From Serratia sp. FDAARGOS_506 (GTDB lineage: Bacteria; Pseudomonadota; Gammaproteobacteria; Enterobacterales; Enterobacteriaceae): a DNA stretch of 64,000 bases. How positions within the stretch are numbered: the first letter of the stretch is position 1; every line of letters starts with the position of its first letter. The position numbers and the translations under genes were made by a program. The DNA lies in NCBI RefSeq assembly GCF_003812745.1, contig NZ_CP033831.1:1674001-1738000 (forward strand), given 5' to 3'. Positions 35,508 through 47,093 of the stretch are shown piece by piece. The notes beneath the pieces were generated by a model, which worked only from the letters and a program-made list of their open reading frames with translations, was not told the origin of the DNA and ran no database searches.

Positions 35508-36711
35508 GGGCGCCTCCTGGCGTCAGTTGTTGGCAGCGCAGCCAGCCCAGCGGCCGGGATTGCCCGGCGCGCAGCTGGTCGCTGCTGATGCGAATAAAGC
35601 GTTGCCGTTGTGGGGCGGATTCCAGCCGGTAGTTGCCGACCGCGTCCGCTGCCAGGCAGTCGTCGGCACGGATGATCACCTCTTGCGGCAGCGGGGCGTC
35701 CACCGGCCCGTTGTTCTGAATTATCAGATCATACAACCCGTTTTGCTGTGGTTGAGGCCTAAATTTTACCTGCCAGTCGACGTTCAGCGGCCGCCGTTCG
35801 ATCACCGCTCGCAGCGTGGCGAGCGACCAGGCGCGCCGATCGTCCGCCAGCGGCAAGCGGAACCAGATAATGCCGCGTAGCCGGGGCGGCGTTTGCTGCG
35901 CCAGCGTTTGCAGAAAATCGGCGATCTGCTGCGGCGCGACCGTCAGTTCGCGGCCGTTGCCCGCCACGCGCAGCGAGGATTCGCTCTCCACCTGCGCGCC
36001 CTGCGCATCAAAACCCAGCAGCGCCATACCATAGGCCGGCAGCGCGATGCGAAACGGCTTCGGTGTAACGGTGGCGTACTGCCGCACCCAGCGCAGCGCT
36101 AAGGGGCCGTCAAACAGCCCCTGCTGCGGCGAGAGCACCGCATGCACCTGCAGGACGGAACTATCGGCCTGTTGCAGTACGCCGGGCAGGGCGGGCGAGC
36201 CTATCCAGGCCGGCAGGGCGGTAATGCCGAGTTGCAAAGCAGCGGGCAACCGTTGGCGCAGCCGTTGCAGAAAGCGTTGGTAGTCCGGCAGGCGGGCGGT
36301 GGCGGCGTCATGATCGATCTCGACGCCGGTGACGGACAACCCGGCCGCTTGCCAACGCTGAGTGAGCGCCAGCAGACGCTGGATAATGGCCGCCTGGTCC
36401 AGCTGCGGCAGCTGGCCGTCAAGGCGCGCTACCAGCCAGAGCGGGCGGCCGTCCTGTCTCAGCAGGCTGAGATCGGCCGGGATTTCCCGCCAGCCTTCGC
36501 GCGGATGCACCTGCAGCGCCAGCACCCGCAGCTCGTCGAACAGATCGCGGCTGTGCGCCAGCGCATCAGCGTGCTGCGGTGTCCAAACCCGCTGCCAGAC
36601 ATAAACCTGCTGATCCCAGCCTGAGGTCAGGCGCAGCGCCTGCTGGTGCCCGAGGAACGCGGCCGCCAGCCCCAGCGCAATCAAGGCCAGCGCCGCCAGC
36701 CGGCGTTTCAT
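35494..36711 (-). CDS. DUF3142-domain protein, TIM-barrel-like
   Basis: This 405-residue protein has an N-terminal membrane or signal segment (LAALALIALGLAAAFLGH). Its main domain looks like DUF3142: YVWQRVWTPQHADAL at the start, GVEIDHDAATARLPDYQRFL (acidic cluster at a barrel strand end), LQLGITALPAWIGSP, and IIWFRLPLADDRRAWS. A beta-rich C-terminal region follows. The pattern resembles glycoside-hydrolase-like barrels, but no substrate can be named. The start ATG overlaps the panM stop by 4 bases, and the stop overlaps the TPR gene, forming a tight three-gene operon. Confidence 0.7.
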   Translation of the reverse strand: MKRRLAALALIALGLAAAFLGHQQALRLTSGWDQQVYVWQRVWTPQHADALAHSRDLFDELRVLALQVHPREGWREIPADLSLLRQDGRPLWLVARLDGQLPQLDQAAIIQRLLALTQRWQAAGLSVTGVEIDHDAATARLPDYQRFLQRLRQRLPAALQLGITALPAWIGSPALPGVLQQADSSVLQVHAVLSPQQGLFDGPLALRWVRQYATVTPKPFRIALPAYGMALLGFDAQGAQVESESSLRVAGNGRELTVAPQQIADFLQTLAQQTPPRLRGIIWFRLPLADDRRAWSLATLRAVIERRPLNVDWQVKFRPQPQQNGLYDLIIQNNGPVDAPLPQEVIIRADDCLAADAVGNYRLESAPQRQRFIRISSDQLRAGQSRPLGWLRCQQLTPGGALVTP

Positions 36712-37100
36712 TTCTGCCAGAGATCGCCCTGCGGTGCGAAGCCGCAGGCACGCATGAAGTTATCGACTTCCCCACGTTCGCGCGGCGCCAGGCCGGCGGT
36801 CGACAGCTGCCAGCGGGCGACCTGCGGCAGCTGACGCTGCGCATCCTGCACCAGATAGAGGCCGACGCCGCGGCGGCGCGTCACTTCGCGCACCAGCAGG
36901 TCCTGCAGTTCGGCACGGTCGTCCTGCAGCGCAATTTTCACTGCGCCCAGTAGGCGCTCGTTGAAACGGGCGGCGAACAGCGCCTTACCGTCGCTCAGCC
37001 AGCTCTGCCACTGCTCAGGCTGCTGGTGCGGCCAAATTTTGCCTAGGTCGATAAGGTCTTGCGGGGACAGCGCAGTCAGGCGCTCAATGGTCAGTTTCAT
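36708..37100 (-). CDS. panM: PanM/PanZ, activator of aspartate decarboxylase PanD maturation
   Basis: This 130-residue GNAT-fold protein binds the PanD proenzyme and acetyl-CoA, triggering self-cleavage to the pyruvoyl enzyme for beta-alanine and CoA synthesis. Conserved parts are IDLGKIWPHQQ, FAARFNERLLGAVKIAL and the acetyl-CoA loop LVREVTRRRGVGLYLV. The start is ATG 37100 (MKLTIERL), as in E. coli; the open frame upstream is not conserved. It is divergent from livK and is here the first gene of an operon with DUF3142 and TPR proteins. Confidence 0.92.
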   Translation of the reverse strand: MKLTIERLTALSPQDLIDLGKIWPHQQPEQWQSWLSDGKALFAARFNERLLGAVKIALQDDRAELQDLLVREVTRRRGVGLYLVQDAQRQLPQVARWQLSTAGLAPRERGEVDNFMRACGFAPQGDLWQK

Positions 37101-37270
37101 GCAGAATTTCCGCGCAGCTAAATGATGCCGACAGTGTAATAGATCTTGTGCAGAGCGTTGTGTAAGTTTTTCTGTACGATTACTGTGCAATATGTTTTTT
37201 GCACGGGGCATTTTCCGAGTAAATAGTTAGTAAACGGATTGTTAACCAGCACAACGCGCTACGCCTCAAG

Positions 37271-37310
37271 GTAAACAGCGCAGATTTAATTCGAATTTTA
37301 TCCTGTTTAC
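37271..37310. promoter_or_regulatory. Nested inverted repeats upstream of livK
   Basis: GTAAACAG (37271-37278) and CTGTTTAC (37303-37310) are a perfect inverted pair enclosing an inner palindrome AATTCGAATT (37288-37297). The AT-rich core with flanking CAG/CTG resembles Lrp-type binding sites. The gap 37101-37505 holds no gene that I can see. Confidence 0.35.
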
Positions 37311-37505
37311 ACCGCTTGTTTCTGCCTGATGAAGTTGATTTGCAGAAGAAAATTCCTGTTTAATGGCATGAAAAATAAAGTCTTATTAGAAAATAATGCC
37401 TGAAAAACGCCTAAATCATTATTACTTATAACAAAAGCGGTCAATAACGAGCGGGCGCAGGCAAACACAACAGGTACGTTCACAACGACAGATGGGGATT
37501 TGCGG

Positions 37506-38621
37506 ATGAAATTAACAACAGGTAAGGCACTGCTGGCGGGTTGTATTGCGATGGCCATGAGCCAGGCGGCCATGGCGAAAGACATCAAGGTGGCGATCGT
37601 CGGGGCGATGTCCGGCCCGGTCGCGCAGTATGGCGACATGGAGTTTACCGGCGCGCGCCAGGCGATTGCCGACATCAACGCCAAGGGCGGCATCAAGGGC
37701 GACAAGCTGGTCGGCGTGGAATACGACGACGCCTGCGATCCGAAACAGGCGGTAGCGGTCGCCAACAAGGTGATCAACGACGGCATTCGCTACGTGATCG
37801 GCCACCTGTGCTCCTCTTCCACCCAGCCGGCGTCCGATATCTATGAAGACGAAGGCGTGATCATGATTACCCCGGCGGCCACCAACGCCGATCTGACTAC
37901 CCGCGGCTACAAGATGATCCTGCGTACCACCGGTCTGGACTCGGATCAGGGGCCGACCGCCGCCAAATACATCCTCAGCGACATCAAGCCGAAGCGTATC
38001 GCCGTGGTGCACGACAAGCAGCAATACGGCGAAGGCCTGGCGCGCTCGGTGCGCGACAGCCTGAAAAAACAGGGCGCCGAGGTGGCGATGTTCGAAGGCA
38101 TCACCGCCGGCGACAAAGACTTCTCTACCCTGGTGGCGCGCCTGAAAAAAGAGAATATCGACTTCGTGTACTTTGGCGGCTACTACCCGGAAATGGGCCA
38201 GATCCTGCGTCAGGCCAAACAGGCCGGGTTGACCACCCGCTTCATGGGGCCGGAAGGCGTGGGTAACTCTTCGCTGTCCAACATCGCCGGGGCTGCTTCG
38301 GAAGGCATGTTGGTGACGCTGCCGAAACGCTACGATCAGGTGCCTGCCAACCAGCCGATCGTCGATGCATTGAAAGCCAAGAAGCTGGATCCGACCGGCC
38401 CGTTCGTCTGGACCACCTATGCCGCGCTGCAGTCGCTGACCACCGGCATGGAGCGCAGCGGCAGCCAGGAACCGGCGGACATCGTCAAGGATCTGAAAAC
38501 CGGCAAGCCGGTAGACACCGTGATGGGGCCGCTGAGTTGGGATGACAAGGGCGACCTGAAGGGCTTCGAGTTCGGCGTGTTCGAGTGGCATGCCAACGGC
38601 ACATCCACACCGATCAAATAA
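37506..38621 (+). CDS. livK: Branched-chain amino acid periplasmic binding protein (LivK/LivJ type)
   Basis: This 371-residue protein has signal peptide [20 protein letters not shown] (cleavage after AAMA). The mature type I periplasmic-binding fold begins [30 protein letters not shown] and [13 protein letters not shown] hold the conserved disulfide pair, and [18 protein letters not shown] lines the ligand cleft. It delivers Leu/Ile/Val to LivHMGF. ATG 37506 is used; a TTG two codons before it is in frame. Only one binding-protein gene is present, whereas E. coli has livK plus livJ beyond panM. Confidence 0.93.
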   Translation: MKLTTGKALLAGCIAMAMSQAAMAKDIKVAIVGAMSGPVAQYGDMEFTGARQAIADINAKGGIKGDKLVGVEYDDACDPKQAVAVANKVINDGIRYVIGHLCSSSTQPASDIYEDEGVIMITPAATNADLTTRGYKMILRTTGLDSDQGPTAAKYILSDIKPKRIAVVHDKQQYGEGLARSVRDSLKKQGAEVAMFEGITAGDKDFSTLVARLKKENIDFVYFGGYYPEMGQILRQAKQAGLTTRFMGPEGVGNSSLSNIAGAASEGMLVTLPKRYDQVPANQPIVDALKAKKLDPTGPFVWTTYAALQSLTTGMERSGSQEPADIVKDLKTGKPVDTVMGPLSWDDKGDLKGFEFGVFEWHANGTSTPIK

Positions 38622-38639
38622 GCCATAATGATTAGGGTG

Positions 38640-38717
38640 GGGCGCAGCCCGCTGCGCCCGGCGGGTCGGCTTGCCGGCCCCGTCTCCCTTTACCCGCCGG
38701 TTCCTCCGCCGGCGGGT
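38640..38717 (+). terminator. Cluster of GC-rich hairpins between livK and livH
   Basis: GGGCGCAG/CTGCGCCC (38640-38659) and ACCCGCCGG/CCGGCGGGT (38692-38717) are perfect stems, with an imperfect one between (about 38663-38682). They fill most of the 118-base gap and lack good T tracts. They likely stabilise livK mRNA and reduce read-through, so more binding protein than permease is made. Confidence 0.55.
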
Positions 38718-38739
38718 TTCGCAGCCAAGGGTTCAGAGT

Positions 38740-39662
<923 letters not shown>

Positions 39663-39666
<4 letters not shown>

Positions 39667-40946
39667 AACTCAATCTGCTTAATGCGCTGATCGCCACGGC
39701 GGTGCTGTTCGTGATGGCGTCATTCCTGATGGGCATGCAGCTCAGCCTGGACGGCACCAAGCTGGTGGTGCACGGCGCGGCGGAAGTGCGCTGGATGTGG
39801 ATCGGCATCGGCTGCGTCATCGTCTTTTTCTTCCAGCTGTTGCGCCCGCTGATGCAGCAGGGGCTGAAAAAAGTCTCCGGCCCGGCGTTCGTGCTGCCAA
39901 GCTTCGACGGCACCACGCCGCGGCAAAAGCTGCTGGCGGCTCTGCTCATCGTCGCGGCGGTCGCCTGGCCGTTCCTGGTGTCGCGCGGCACGGTGGATAT
40001 CGCCACCTTGACGCTGATCTATGTGATGTTGGGCCTCGGCCTCAACGTGGTGGTGGGCTTGTCCGGTCTGCTGGTGCTCGGTTACGGCGGTTTCTACGCC
40101 ATCGGCGCCTACACCTACGCGCTGTTGAATCACTATTACGGCTTCGGCTTCTGGGAGAGCCTGCCGCTGGCGGGCATCGTCACCGCCGCCTTCGGCTTCC
40201 TGCTCGGTTTCCCGGTGCTACGGCTGCGCGGCGACTATCTGGCGATCGTGACGCTCGGCTTCGGTGAGATCGTGCGCATCCTGCTGCTGAACAATACCGA
40301 GATCACCGGCGGGCCGAACGGCATCAGCCAGATCCCGAAACCGACCTTCTTCGGCCTGGAGTTCAACCGCAGCGTGCGCGACGGCGGTTGGGATACCTTC
40401 CATAACTTCTTCGGCCTGAAATACGATCCGAGCGATCGCATCGTGTTCCTGTACCTGGTGGCGCTGCTACTGGTGGTGCTGACGCTGTTCGTCATCAACC
40501 GTCTGCTGCGCATGCCGCTGGGGCGCGCCTGGGAAGCGCTGCGTGAAGACGAGATCGCCTGCCGCTCGCTGGGCCTCAGCCCGACGCGCATCAAGCTGAC
40601 CGCTTTTACCATCAGCGCCGCTTTCGCCGGATTTGCCGGCACGCTGTTCGCCGCGCGCCAGGGGTTTGTCAGCCCGGAATCCTTCACCTTCGTCGAATCG
40701 GCCTTCGTACTGGCGATCGTCGTACTGGGGGGCATGGGCTCGCAGTTCGCGGTCATTCTGGCGGCGATCCTGCTGGTGGTGTCGCGCGAGCTGATGCGCG
40801 ATCTGAATGAATACAGCATGTTGCTGCTGGGTGCGCTGATGGTGCTGATGATGATTTGGCGGCCGCAGGGGCTGTTGCCGATGAAGCGGCCGCAGTTGAA
40901 GCTGCAGGCGGCGGATATTCACGCGGGCAAGGGGGAACAGGCATGA
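39663..40946 (+). CDS. livM: Branched-chain amino acid ABC permease LivM
   Basis: This 427-residue permease has an N-terminal extension of about 100 residues with two helices (as in E. coli LivM), followed by the conserved core [36 protein letters not shown] and the EAA-like segment [19 protein letters not shown]. It starts within the livH stop (ATGA) and overlaps livG in the same way. Confidence 0.96.
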
Positions 40947-41713
40947 ACGTTCAACCTTTACTGCAGGTGGAGGGCCTGTCGATGCGTTTCGGCGGGCTGC
41001 TGGCGGTCAACAACGTGGCATTGACGCTGAACGAAGGTGAAATCGTGTCGTTGATCGGCCCCAATGGCGCCGGTAAGACCACGGTGTTCAACTGTCTGAC
41101 CGGTTTTTACCGCCCGACCGGCGGCACCATCAAATTGCGCGATCGTCATCTGGAAGGGTTGGCGGGGCAGGCCATCGCCCGTATGGGCGTGGTACGCACC
41201 TTCCAGCACGTGCGGCTGTTCCGTGAAATGACGGTGATCGAGAACTTGCTGGTGGCGCAGCATCAGCACCTGAAAAGCGGCGTGTTCGCCGGGCTGTTGA
41301 AAACCCCGGCCTTCCGCCGCGCCGAAGCCGAGGCGCTGGCGCGCGCGGCGGAGTGGCTGGAGCGCGTCGGCCTGCTGGAGATGGCCAACCGTTCGGCGGG
41401 CAACCTGGCCTATGGGCAGCAGCGGCGGCTGGAGATCGCCCGCTGCATGGTGACCCGGCCTGAGCTGCTGATGTTGGATGAACCGGCCGCCGGCCTCAAC
41501 CCGAAAGAGACCGACGAGCTGGATCACCTGATCGTCGAGCTGCGCGATCGGCATAAGGTCTCGGTACTGCTGATCGAGCACGACATGAAACTGGTGATGG
41601 GCATTTCCGACCGCATTTACGTGGTGAATCAGGGTACGCCGCTGGCGCAGGGCACACCGGCGGAGATCCGCAACAACCCGGACGTGATCCGGGCTTATTT
41701 GGGCGAAGAATAA
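40943..41713 (+). CDS. livG: Branched-chain amino acid ABC ATPase LivG
   Basis: This 256-residue ATPase has Walker [18 protein letters not shown], signature [15 protein letters not shown], Walker [14 protein letters not shown] and the H-loop [10 protein letters not shown]. The start is ATG 40943 ([11 protein letters not shown]), overlapping the livM stop; an upstream open extension is not conserved. It pairs with LivF to power LivHM. Confidence 0.96.
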   Translation: MNVQPLLQVEGLSMRFGGLLAVNNVALTLNEGEIVSLIGPNGAGKTTVFNCLTGFYRPTGGTIKLRDRHLEGLAGQAIARMGVVRTFQHVRLFREMTVIENLLVAQHQHLKSGVFAGLLKTPAFRRAEAEALARAAEWLERVGLLEMANRSAGNLAYGQQRRLEIARCMVTRPELLMLDEPAAGLNPKETDELDHLIVELRDRHKVSVLLIEHDMKLVMGISDRIYVVNQGTPLAQGTPAEIRNNPDVIRAYLGEE

Positions 41714-41714
41714 T

Positions 41715-42416
<702 letters not shown>

Positions 42417-42460
42417 TCCGCCCCCCTACGAATTAAAATAATCAGGTACGAGAAGAAGAG

Positions 42461-43648
42461 ATGAAGACAGAAGGGTTACTCGCGCAGCGCATCGTTAACG
42501 TAAAAAGTTCGGCCATCCGTGAATTGCTTAAACACAGCAAGATGGAACACGTCATTTCGCTGGCGGGCGGCATCCCCTCTGATGCGCTGTTTGATTTCGA
42601 AGGGCTGAGCATCGCCACGCAGCAGGCGATCACCGAACAGCCGAAAAGCGCGTTCCAATACGGTCTGACCGAAGGCAGCCCGCTGCTGCGTGAGCGCATT
42701 TGCGCGCTGTGCGCCGAGCGCGGCGTCACCGCGCGCGCAGAAGAGGTGATGGTCACCGCCGGCTCGCAGCAGGCATTGGATTTGGTGATGCGCGCCATCG
42801 TCAACCCCGGCGACGTGTTCGTGGTGGAGCGCCCGACCTACCTGGCGGCGCTGCAAACGTTGGAGCTGGCGGAAGCCAACATCATGTCGGTCTCGTCCGA
42901 CAGCGACGGCATGGTGGTGGAAGAGCTGGCCGAGCTGCTGAAAACCCAGCGCATCAAGGGTGTGTACGTGGTGCCGAACTTCGGTAACCCCAGCGGCATC
43001 ACCCTGAGCGCCGCGCGCCGCGAACTGCTGGTGAAGCTGGCCGCCGAGCATAACTTCCTGATCATCGAAGACGATCCGTACGGCGAGCTGCGTTTCACCG
43101 AAGAGCGCCACCCGACGCTGCATCAGGTGTCACAGCGGGTGCTGGGCAACACCGACCACATTATCTATACCTCGACCTTCTCCAAGATCCTGGCGCCGGG
43201 CCTGCGGTTGGGCTGGGCGATCCTGCCGCCGTTCCTGCTGCATAAAGTGGCGATCATCAAGCAGGCGGCGGATCTGCACGCCAGCGCGCTGTCGCAGAGC
43301 ATCGTCGAATGCTACCTCGGCCTGGGCCGCCTGCCGGCGCAGATCGACAAGATCCGCGCCGCCTACAAACAGAAGGGCGAGATCCTGGCCGGTTTGGTGG
43401 AGCAGGAGCTGGGCGACTACATCACCTTCGATAAACCGAAGGGCGGCATGTTCCTGTGGGCGCGTTTCCGCCAGCCGTTCAACGCCACCGAATGGCTGAA
43501 CACCACGCTGCAGCAGGGCGTGGTGTTCGTGCCGGGGGAATACTTCTTCTCCGACAACCCGGATCGTTCGACCTTCCGCCTGTCGTTCGCCACCGCCACC
43601 GAACAGCAGATGCAGGAAGCGGTGGCGCGTCTGCGCCGTTCGCTGTAA
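42461..43648 (+). CDS. PLP-dependent aminotransferase (fold type I, 2-aminoadipate/MocR-like group)
   Basis: This 395-residue class I/II aminotransferase has no GntR-type DNA-binding domain, so it is an enzyme rather than a MocR regulator. Elements seen are ISLAGGIPSDALF, FQYGLTEGSPLLRE, the cofactor segment VTAGSQQALDLV, NFGNPSGIT, the Asp/Tyr pair in IIEDDPYGEL, and the PLP lysine K242 in TSTFSKILAPGLRLGW. Its placement directly behind livHMGF suggests branched-chain or related hydrophobic amino acids as substrate, but that is inference. E. coli lacks a gene here. Confidence 0.85.
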   Translation: MKTEGLLAQRIVNVKSSAIRELLKHSKMEHVISLAGGIPSDALFDFEGLSIATQQAITEQPKSAFQYGLTEGSPLLRERICALCAERGVTARAEEVMVTAGSQQALDLVMRAIVNPGDVFVVERPTYLAALQTLELAEANIMSVSSDSDGMVVEELAELLKTQRIKGVYVVPNFGNPSGITLSAARRELLVKLAAEHNFLIIEDDPYGELRFTEERHPTLHQVSQRVLGNTDHIIYTSTFSKILAPGLRLGWAILPPFLLHKVAIIKQAADLHASALSQSIVECYLGLGRLPAQIDKIRAAYKQKGEILAGLVEQELGDYITFDKPKGGMFLWARFRQPFNATEWLNTTLQQGVVFVPGEYFFSDNPDRSTFRLSFATATEQQMQEAVARLRRSL

Positions 43649-43655
43649 TCCTCGC

Positions 43656-43680
43656 GGCGGCGGAGCCCATGCCCGCCGCC
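43656..43680 (+). terminator. Hairpin after the aminotransferase gene
   Basis: GGCGGCGG and CCGCCGCC form an 8-bp stem with a 9-base loop, starting 8 bases after the stop codon. It lacks a T tract. It probably marks the end of the liv-aminotransferase unit. Confidence 0.45.
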
Positions 43681-43711
43681 GACATCAAACCGCCATCTTC
43701 ACTTCACCTTG

Positions 43712-43769
43712 CCGTCATGTGGCTGTCATGTAACGGTTATTTTTCTGTCATCCGCGCATGGCATGTTAT
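43712..43769 (+). promoter_or_regulatory. PhoB-dependent ugp promoter with four phased Pho-box repeats
   Basis: Seven-base repeats start at 43712 (CCGTCAT), 43723 (CTGTCAT), 43734 (CGGTTAT) and 43745 (CTGTCAT), each exactly 11 bases apart. They thus make two adjacent 18-bp Pho boxes. A TGTTAT -10 candidate is at 43764-43769, 12 bases after the last repeat, the usual place when PhoB replaces the -35. This marks ugpBAECQ as phosphate-starvation induced, as in E. coli. The remainder of 43649-43960 is leader without a gene. Confidence 0.85.
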
Positions 43770-43960
43770 CCCCCGTCATCTTTCGAGCCGCAGCGTTGTT
43801 GGCTGCCCGGCTGCCCCCCTGTCACTTAGTTAGCTAAGCTCCAGGGTGCCAGCAGGTTGCCGCCTTGCTGCAACTCGAAAGCTATAGGGGGCACTCCCTC
43901 ATCAAGAATTGATTCTTTTCGCTCACGCGCTTTTACACCAGCTTTTTTCAGGAGTTAGGC

Positions 43961-45280
43961 ATGCTCACCTACGCTATTCGCAAAACCACGCTGTGCGTCG
44001 CGTTGACCCTGGCGGTCAGCACTCAGGCGCTGGCGGCGACCGAGATCCCGTTCTGGCATTCGATGGAAGGCGAACTGGGTAAGGAAGTGGATTCCCTGGC
44101 GGATCGCTTCAACCAGTCGCATAGCGACGTCAAGATTGTGCCGGTTTATAAAGGCAACTACGAACAGAGCCTGGCGGCGGGCATCGCCGCTTACCGCTCC
44201 GGCAAGGCGCCGGCGATCCTGCAGGTTTACGAGGTGGGCACTGCCACCATGATGGCCAGCAAGGCCATCAAACCGGTCTACGAAGTGTTTAAAGAGGCCG
44301 GCATCAACTTCGACGAGTCGGTGTTCGTGCCGACGGTAGCCGGCTATTACACCGACAACAAGAGCGGCCATCTGCTGTCTCAGCCATTCAACAGCTCCAC
44401 GCCGGTGCTGTACTACAACAAAGACGCCTTCAAGAAGGCCGGCCTGAACCCGGACCAGCCGCCGAAAACCTGGCAGGAGCTGGCGGCGGATACCGCCAAG
44501 CTGCGTGAGGCCGGCATGAAGTGCGGCTACGCCAGCGGCTGGCAGGGCTGGATCCAGCTGGAGAACTTCAGCGCCTGGCACGGCGTGCCGTTCGCCAGCG
44601 AAAACAACGGGTTCGGCGGCACCAACGCCAAGCTGGAGTTCAACAAGCCGCTGCAGGTCAAGCACATCGAGCTGCTGGAGGCGATGAACAAGAAGGGCGA
44701 CTTCACCTATTTCGGCCGCAAAGACGAATCCACCGAGAAGTTTTATAACGGCGACTGCGCCATCACCACCGCTTCTTCCGGTTCGCTGGCGGACATCAAG
44801 CACTACGCCAAATTCAACTACGGCGTCGGCATGATGCCATACGACGCCGACGCGAAAAACGCGCCGCAGAACGCCATCATCGGTGGGGCCAGCCTGTGGG
44901 TGATGAACGGCAAAGACGCCGCCACCTACAAGGGCGTGGCCGAGTTCCTGCAGTACCTGGCGCAGCCGGAAATCGCCGCCGAATGGCACCAGAAGACCGG
45001 CTATCTGCCGATCACCACCGCGGCTTACGATCTGACCAAGCAGCAGGGCTTCTACGACAAGAACCCGGGTGCCGACGTCGCCACTCGCCAGATGCTGAAC
45101 AAGCCGCCGTTGCCGTTCACCAAGGGCCTGCGTCTGGGCAACATGCCGCAGATCCGCAGCGTGGTGGATGAGGAGCTGGAAGGCGTGTGGACCGGTAAGA
45201 AAACGCCTCAGCAGGCGTTGGACGCCGCCGTGCAGCGCGGTGACGCATTGCTGCGTCGTTTCGAAGCATCAACCAAGTAA
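43961..45280 (+). CDS. ugpB: sn-glycerol-3-phosphate periplasmic binding protein UgpB
   Basis: This 439-residue protein has signal peptide [20 protein letters not shown] (cleavage after QALA). Its mature solute-binding protein of the maltose-binding type begins [56 protein letters not shown] and [11 protein letters not shown] are conserved UgpB segments. It binds G3P and glycerophosphodiesters such as glycerophosphocholine. It is first in the operon, preceded by a double Pho box and followed by a hairpin. Confidence 0.96.
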   Translation: MLTYAIRKTTLCVALTLAVSTQALAATEIPFWHSMEGELGKEVDSLADRFNQSHSDVKIVPVYKGNYEQSLAAGIAAYRSGKAPAILQVYEVGTATMMASKAIKPVYEVFKEAGINFDESVFVPTVAGYYTDNKSGHLLSQPFNSSTPVLYYNKDAFKKAGLNPDQPPKTWQELAADTAKLREAGMKCGYASGWQGWIQLENFSAWHGVPFASENNGFGGTNAKLEFNKPLQVKHIELLEAMNKKGDFTYFGRKDESTEKFYNGDCAITTASSGSLADIKHYAKFNYGVGMMPYDADAKNAPQNAIIGGASLWVMNGKDAATYKGVAEFLQYLAQPEIAAEWHQKTGYLPITTAAYDLTKQQGFYDKNPGADVATRQMLNKPPLPFTKGLRLGNMPQIRSVVDEELEGVWTGKKTPQQALDAAVQRGDALLRRFEASTK

Positions 45281-45288
45281 CCCTGCGT

Positions 45289-45314
45289 CGCGGGCCCGTC
45301 CGATCGGGCTCGCG
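45289..45314 (+). terminator. Hairpin between ugpB and ugpA
   Basis: CGCGGGCCCG and CGGGCTCGCG form a 10-bp stem with one G-U pair and a 6-base loop. It is likely an mRNA-stabilising or partial termination element that keeps the binding protein in excess over the permease. Confidence 0.5.
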
Positions 45315-45358
45315 TCTTCACGCCGATCCTTCCGTACCCGATTAATGGTTTAACTGCT

Positions 45359-46246
45359 ATGTCATCTTCCCGTCCCGGTTTCGGCTGCAGCTGGTTGCCC
45401 TATGCGTTGGTGCTGCCGCAACTGCTGATTACCGCCGTCTTCTTTTTATGGCCCGCCGGCGAGGCGCTGTGGTATTCGGTGCAGAGCCTCGATCCGTTCG
45501 GCCTGTCCAGCCAGTTTGTCGGGCTGGATAACTTTAAGCAGCTGTTCCAGGATCCTTACTACCTCGACTCGTTCTACACCACGCTGATCTTCAGCTTCCT
45601 GGTGGCAGGCATCGGGCTGACGGTGTCGCTGTTCTTTGCCGCGCTGGTGGACTATGTGCTGCGCGGCAGCCGCCTCTATCGCACGCTGATGATCCTGCCC
45701 TATGCGGTGGCGCCGGCGGTGGCGGCGGTGCTGTGGATCTTTCTGTTCAACCCCGGCCTGGGGTTGATCACCCATTTCCTCAACGGGCTGGGCTATAACT
45801 GGAACCATGCGCAAAACAGCGGCCAGGCGATGTTTCTGGTGGTGCTGGCCTCGGTATGGCAGCAGATAAGCTATAACTTCCTGTTTTTCCTCGCGGCGCT
45901 GCAGTCGATCCCGCGCTCGCTGGTGGAGGCGGCGGCCATCGACGGCGCCGGCCCGGTGCGGCGTTTCTTCCATCTGGTGCTGCCGCTGATCGCGCCGGTG
46001 AGCTTCTTCCTGCTGGTGGTCAATCTGGTGTACGCCTTCTTCGATACCTTCCCGGTGATCGACGCCGCCACCGGCGGCGGGCCGGTGCAGTCCACCACCA
46101 CGTTGATCTACAAGATCTACCGCGAGGGCTTCGCCGGATTGGATCTCTCCAGCTCTGCCGCGCAGTCGGTGATCCTGATGCTGCTGGTGATCGGCCTGAC
46201 GGTGATCCAGTTCCGCTTTGTTGAACGTAAGGTGCGCTATCAATGA
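45359..46246 (+). CDS. ugpA: G3P ABC transporter permease UgpA
   Basis: This 295-residue inner-membrane permease has six helices and the conserved cytoplasmic EAA loop [20 protein letters not shown], which docks with UgpC. The N-terminal [24 protein letters not shown] matches UgpA. It overlaps ugpE by 4 bases. Confidence 0.95.
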   Translation: MSSSRPGFGCSWLPYALVLPQLLITAVFFLWPAGEALWYSVQSLDPFGLSSQFVGLDNFKQLFQDPYYLDSFYTTLIFSFLVAGIGLTVSLFFAALVDYVLRGSRLYRTLMILPYAVAPAVAAVLWIFLFNPGLGLITHFLNGLGYNWNHAQNSGQAMFLVVLASVWQQISYNFLFFLAALQSIPRSLVEAAAIDGAGPVRRFFHLVLPLIAPVSFFLLVVNLVYAFFDTFPVIDAATGGGPVQSTTTLIYKIYREGFAGLDLSSSAAQSVILMLLVIGLTVIQFRFVERKVRYQ

Positions 46247-47088
46247 TTGAGAATCGACGCGGGCTGGATATCTTCAGCCATGTGATGCTGATTATCGGCG
46301 TGCTGGTGGTGCTGTTCCCGCTGTACGTGGCCTTTGTCGCCGCCACGCTGGACGACAAACAGGTGTTTCAGGTGCCGATGACGCTGGTGCCCGGCGGCCA
46401 CCTGTGGGAGAACATCCGCAATATCTGGCAGGGCGGCGTGGGCAACCTCAAGGTGCCGTTCTCGCTGCTGCTGCTGAACAGCGTGATCATGGCGCTGGCG
46501 ATCACCTTCGGCAAGATCGCGGTGTCGGTGCTGTCGGCTTACGCCATCGTGTACTTCCGCTTTCCGCTGCGCAGCCTGTTCTTCTGGCTGATTTTCCTCA
46601 CCCTGATGCTGCCGGTGGAGGTGCGTATTTTCCCGACGGTGGAGGTGATCTCCAACCTCAACCTGCTGGACAGCTACACCGGCCTGACGCTGCCGCTGAT
46701 GGCCTCGGCCACCGCGACCTTCCTGCTGCGCCAGTTCTTCATGACGCTGCCGGATGAGCTGCTGGAGGCGGCGCGCATCGACGGCGCCGGGCCGATGCGT
46801 TTCTTCTGGGACATCGTGCTGCCGCTGTCGAAAACCAATCTGGCGGCGCTGTTCGTCATCACCTTTATCTACGGCTGGAACCAATACCTGTGGCCGATCC
46901 TGATCACCAGCGACGTCTCGATGGGCACCGCGGTGGCGGGCATCAAGAGCATGATCTCCACTTCCGGCGCGCCGACCCAGTGGAACCAGGTGATGGCGGC
47001 GATGATTCTGACTTTATTGCCACCGCTGGCGGTGGTGCTTCTGATGCAGCGCTGGTTTGTGCGCGGTCTGGTTGATAGCGAGAAATAA
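46243..47088 (+). CDS. ugpE: G3P ABC transporter permease UgpE
   Basis: This is a 281-residue inner-membrane permease. The first helix is [20 protein letters not shown], and the EAA loop is [20 protein letters not shown]. It matches E. coli UgpE in length and order. It starts inside the ugpA stop (ATGA) and is followed by ugpC after 5 bases. Confidence 0.95.
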   Translation: MIENRRGLDIFSHVMLIIGVLVVLFPLYVAFVAATLDDKQVFQVPMTLVPGGHLWENIRNIWQGGVGNLKVPFSLLLLNSVIMALAITFGKIAVSVLSAYAIVYFRFPLRSLFFWLIFLTLMLPVEVRIFPTVEVISNLNLLDSYTGLTLPLMASATATFLLRQFFMTLPDELLEAARIDGAGPMRFFWDIVLPLSKTNLAALFVITFIYGWNQYLWPILITSDVSMGTAVAGIKSMISTSGAPTQWNQVMAAMILTLLPPLAVVLLMQRWFVRGLVDSEK

Positions 47089-47093
47089 CGACG

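Noticed and set aside
38640-38717. REP/BIME mobile-type repeat element
   Set aside because: The stems do not match a REP consensus that I know and no second copy is in the window; treated as intercistronic hairpins.
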